DNA of 64,000 bases, from positions 2,340,001 through 2,404,000 of the forward strand of contig NC_132976.1 in assembly GCF_047496725.1 (NCBI RefSeq), in the 5' to 3' direction. The stretch is from Anoplolepis gracilipes. Taxonomy: Eukaryota; Arthropoda; Insecta; Hymenoptera; Formicidae. A program made the translations under genes and the position numbers. Position 1 is the stretch's first letter, and each line of letters begins with the position of its first letter. Of this stretch, positions 61,000-64,000 are shown piece by piece. Below the pieces are notes generated by a model. The model was not told where the DNA came from and made no database searches. It saw nothing but the letters and a program-made list of their open reading frames with translations.

Positions 61000-63604
61000 G
61001 TTAGAATCGAGAGGTTAACCGCGTTAAACGTAGCTTTTTTGATAGAACGCGATTTTTCCCTTCTAAGAGATTACTCGCAATGAATACTTTCACGTCTCTT
61101 ATCTCCTGTGACGGGGATTTGAAAATTTTTTCCAAAAAATTGCATGTGCAAAGATGTAATTCACTTTGCTGTAAGGTTACTTCGATATTGTTTGTTTCAC
61201 GTATGACAATCGTTATTTTATTTAATTAGCATTACGATGCATTACGCATTTATTTAAATCATTATTATTTCATTGTGTTGTGTGTTAAATAAAATATATG
61301 TGGTTTTTCAAAAATAAAATGTTAGATGTATGCAAATATTAAGATTCTAATTTTGTACCATATTTGACTAGCAAGTGATAGCCATATTGTGTCAGTTAAT
61401 TTCTTTATATTAATAATAGAAATGTAAAAAATAACTTCAATGGTTTGCATTTAATAGGATGGCGGAGAAGGTCATGTGGGTACTGTCAGGAACTTTGAAT
61501 CACCAGAAGAGGTTGTAGTTGTATGGGATAATGGTACTGCAGCTAATTATCGATGTTCTGGAGCCTTTGACCTGCGTATACTAGATTCAGCTCCAACAGG
61601 AGTAAAGCACGATGGGACAATGTGCGATACCTGTCGTCAACAACCTATTTTTGGAATACGATGGAAATGTGCCGAATGTGGCAACTATGATCTTTGTTCC
61701 ATTTGTTATCATGGAGATAAACATCATTTGCGGCATAGATTTTTTCGTATTGCTACACCAGGAAGTGAGAGAGTTCTACTAGAGCCCCGTCGAAAAAGCA
61801 AAAAGGTATAAATAGTTACTCTTAATTTTAATTATATTTAAAAATTATATTTTTAGACATGTTATATTTTTTATTAATTATATTTTTAGACATGTTATAT
61901 TTTTTATTAATTAATCCTTTGATATATAGATTGCAATTCGTGGTATATTTCCTGGCGCAAGAGTTGTAAGAGGTGTGGATTGGCAGTGGGAAGATCAGGA
62001 TGGTGGAAATGGTCGTCGAGGAAAAGTTAATGAAATACAAGATTGGTCTGCAGCTAGTCCGCGTTCAGCAGCTTATGTTATTTGGGATAATGGTGCTAAA
62101 AATTTGTACAGAGTCGGTTTTGAAGGAATGGTTGGTATTATTTCACTATTACAATATCAATTGTGTGAAATAGTCATTTATTAATATATTTTTATATATC
62201 TAGGCCGATTTAAAAGTGGTCAATGATGCAAAAGGGCAAACAGTGTATAGAGATCATTTACCATTACTCGGTGAGCAGGGTCCAGGTCGAACAGGACCTC
62301 ATGGCCTGCAAATTGGTGATCAGGTGATTATTATCTATTCACGATAAATTTATTTTGCATAAAAAATACAAAATATTTGATGTAATTATTTCTTTTTTCT
62401 GCATCTATAGGTTAATGTTGATTTGGAATTGGAAATTGTACAATCACTGCAACATGGTCATGGTGGCTGGACAGATGGCATGTTCGAATGCCTTGGCACT
62501 ACAGGAACGGTCGTCGGTATCGATGAAGATCATGACATCGTTGTCTCTTATCCAAGCGGTAATCGGTGGACATTCAATCCTGCTGTACTCACTAAAGTAC
62601 AAATACCCGTCCCCGTTACTAGCTCAAGTTCTGATAATCAAACATTTGCTGTTGGAGATTTGGTTCAAATATGTCATGACATAGAAAAAATTAAATTGCT
62701 TCAGCGTGGCCATGGAGAATGGGCCGAGGCAATGGCTCCGGTATGCAAATTTTCAAAATGACAAACTAAAGTTCAATTCCATTTGTTTTTGTCTCACACA
62801 TTCTAAATTTTGAATTTGATTTTCAGACCTTGGGAAAAATAGGTAGAGTGCAGCAAATATATCATGATGGAGACTTGAAAGTGGAAGTCTGTAGCACATC
62901 ATGGACATACAATCCCCAAGCTGTCACAAAAGTTGCTAGCAGCGATGGAAGTGTACCAGGAAATAGTAGCGGTGGTAAGTATATGACAAACTAAACTGAT
63001 TAACTATTTCATTAGTACATACATTTAATATGTTCTACAACATTATATATATTTTTTCTTTATTTTCCAGAACGGTTATCTGCATTATTAAAGAAATTAT
63101 TCGAGACACATGTATCAGGTGACGTTAATGAAGAATTGGTAAAAACTGCGGCAAACGGCGACGCCGCTAAGTGCGAAGAATGCTTAAAACGACCGGAAGC
63201 CGATGTTAACGGTGTATTTGCCGGTCACACCGCTTTGCAAGCAGCGAGTCAAAATGGTCATTTAGAAGTTATTAAAATACTTCTGCGATATAAAGCAGAT
63301 GTAGAAATAGAAGTAAGAAAATAGACCTTATTTTATAATCGATTAAAGGTTTTAGATATTATATATTGGACTGCAACTTTATTTATATCGTGTTTTTTGA
63401 ATGCAGGATAAAGACGGTGATAGGGCCGTTCATCATGCTGCTTTTGGAGATGAGCCAGGAGTTATGGCGCTTCTCGCTGGTGCCGGTGCTGATTTAAACG
63501 CTCGAAATAAAAGACGTCAAACGGCTCTTCATATCGCTGTTAATAAAGGACATGCTGGTGTTGTGCGAACCTTATTGGAATTGGGATGTCATCCGAGTCT
63601 GCAG
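60898..63604 (+). CDS. mib1: Mind bomb 1, E3 ubiquitin ligase (5' part, runs off the window)
   Basis: Gene-level entry. Coding exons are 60898-60999, 61458-61805, 61930-62130, 62204-62323, 62411-62740, 62827-62974, 63071-63312 and 63407-63604, totalling 563 codons in one frame. Domains: first MIB/HERC2 domain (about 15-80, with VVVVWDNGT); ZZ zinc finger (85-137); second MIB/HERC2 domain (151-226, with AYVIWDNGAKNLYR); SH3-like MIB repeats (about 230-410); ankyrin repeats from about 437. In flies and vertebrates Mib1 ubiquitinates the Notch ligands Delta and Serrate/Jagged in the sending cell. The N-terminal domains bind the ligand tails, and the C-terminal RING fingers carry the ligase activity. 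Family members are 1,000 residues or more, so roughly half is missing to the right. Domain order and high conservation leave little doubt; mib2 lacks this exact order. Confidence 0.95.
61458..61805 (+). CDS. mib1: mib1 exon 2: MIB/HERC2 domain and ZZ zinc finger
   Basis: Residues 35-150. It completes the first MIB/HERC2 fold and encodes the ZZ finger, with Cys at 90, 93, 105, 108, 114 and 117 and His at 123 and 127 as the likely zinc ligands. A basic RRKSKK follows. Acceptor TTTAATAG, donor AAG|GTATAA, phase 0. Confidence 0.95.
61930..62130 (+). CDS. mib1: mib1 exon 3: second MIB/HERC2 domain
   Basis: Residues 151-217, including GARVVRGVDWQWEDQDGGNG and the WDNGAKNLYR signature that parallels WDNGTAANYR of the first domain. 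The donor is ATG|GTTGGT. Confidence 0.95.
62204..62323 (+). CDS. mib1: mib1 exon 4
   Basis: Residues 218-257. It closes the second MIB/HERC2 domain and carries the linker EQGPGRTGPHGLQIGDQ. Acceptor TATCTAG, phase 0 at both ends. Confidence 0.93.
62411..62740 (+). CDS. mib1: mib1 exon 5: MIB SH3-like repeats
   Basis: Residues 258-367, with two HGHGGW/RGHGEW-type elements typical of the Mib repeat: QSLQHGHGGWTDGM and LQRGHGEWAEAM. The donor is CCG|GTATGC. Confidence 0.93.
62827..62974 (+). CDS. mib1: mib1 exon 6: end of MIB repeats
   Basis: Residues 368-417, with GRVQQIYHDGDLKVEV and WTYNPQAVTKV, then a short Ser/Gly spacer. The donor GTG|GTAAGT leaves phase 1. Confidence 0.93.
63071..63312 (+). 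CDS. mib1: mib1 exon 7: first ankyrin repeats
   Basis: Residues 417-497. After a helical lead-in come two ankyrin repeats (about 437-466 and 467-496), with the GHTALQAASQNGHLEVIKIL signature. The donor GAA|GTAAGA is phase 0. Confidence 0.94.
63407..63604 (+). CDS. mib1: mib1 exon 8: further ankyrin repeats
   Basis: Residues 498-563, two more ankyrin repeats (DRAVHHAAFGDE and RRQTALHIAVNKGHAGVVRT). The donor CAG|GTAAGT at 63605 is clean. The next exon is outside the window. Confidence 0.94.
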
Positions 63605-63746
63605 GTAAGTACACACAATTTACAGTCATATATACTAACGTTAACATTTCTCAGGATTCATTTCCAGAGTATTGTATGTTTATTCAGTTTTGTTATATAT
63701 TATCCGAGAGTTGAAAATACAACTTGTATGTATTGCGTACATATCA

Positions 63747-63807
<61 letters not shown>

Positions 63808-64000
63808 AAAAAATATTTTAAGACCTGAAAAATAGTTTTATTTCGCTTATATAACGAACTTCTTAATAGTAATTACTTATGAAAACACAAGTTAGTTTAA
63901 TAGAATTGAAGATACTGATAAAGACAGGGATATTTTTGTTTTTTAAATTTGAAAAATCCTGCTTTATTACATTTTATGTAATAGCAAACACATACCGAAT
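63605..64000 (+). other. mib1: Start of mib1 intron 8
   Basis: Intron sequence to the window edge with a long (TA)n tract (63750-63804). No further exon is seen. Confidence 0.85.
63750..63804. repeat. (TA)n microsatellite
   Basis: About 27 TA units in a mib1 intron. Confidence 0.95.

Noticed and set aside
1..64000. tRNA genes, rRNA genes, telomeric TTAGG arrays and CRISPR arrays
   Set aside because: I looked for B-box-like GGTTCGA contexts, long tandem TTAGG and regularly spaced repeats and found none that hold up. A tRNAscan and Rfam search would be needed to exclude degenerate copies.

Overview
The window reads as insect nuclear DNA, most likely from a hymenopteran and possibly an ant. 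That lineage call is an inference from texture: blocks rich in CpG alternate with AT-rich blocks, dinucleotide (GA)n and (TA)n tracts are frequent, Tc1/mariner-type debris is present, and both genes are arthropod-type spliced genes. Nothing here is bacterial or viral, and I saw no rRNA gene, tRNA gene or CRISPR array.

Layout. Positions 1 to about 19.7 kb are intergenic. I found no gene there that I can defend, but there is a cluster of mobile-element remains: a 148-bp foldback MITE (1249-1396), a small foldback (6991-7113), a broken Myb/SANT-like gene on the minus strand (7569-8514), a decayed Tc1-like element abutting it (8541-9710), and a 0.56-kb foldback element (9904-10465).

From about 19.7 to 60.2 kb on the plus strand lies one large gene for a secreted extracellular-matrix protein with von Willebrand factor C (VWC) domains, which I identify as tenectin (Tnc). 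It has an inferred non-coding first exon ending at 20249, a 20.5-kb first intron, a signal-peptide exon (ATG at 40824), a 48-nt microexon, two exons carrying VWC1-3, a single 7,726-nt exon encoding two huge Glu/Thr/Ser/Pro-rich linkers around VWC4 and then VWC5, and a short last exon ending at 56762. All junctions keep frame and give 2,904 residues. A distal poly(A) signal near 60167 may mark the true 3' end.

From 60898 to beyond the right edge, also on the plus strand, is the 5' part of mind bomb 1 (mib1), the E3 ubiquitin ligase that drives Delta/Serrate endocytosis in Notch signalling. Eight coding exons (563 residues) cover the first MIB/HERC2 domain, ZZ finger, second MIB/HERC2 domain, the SH3-like repeat region and the first ankyrin repeats. 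The remaining ankyrins and RING fingers lie outside the window.

The genes are head-to-tail neighbours with no evident shared pathway: tenectin acts in the lumenal matrix and mib1 in the signal-sending cell's cytoplasm. The most unusual observations are the exactly equal length (1,195 residues) of the two cysteine-free tenectin linkers, the lack of an RGD integrin motif, the truncated last VWC module, an inverted pair of 20-bp E-box motifs between the genes, and a cluster of nested or adjacent element relics at 7.5-10.5 kb.
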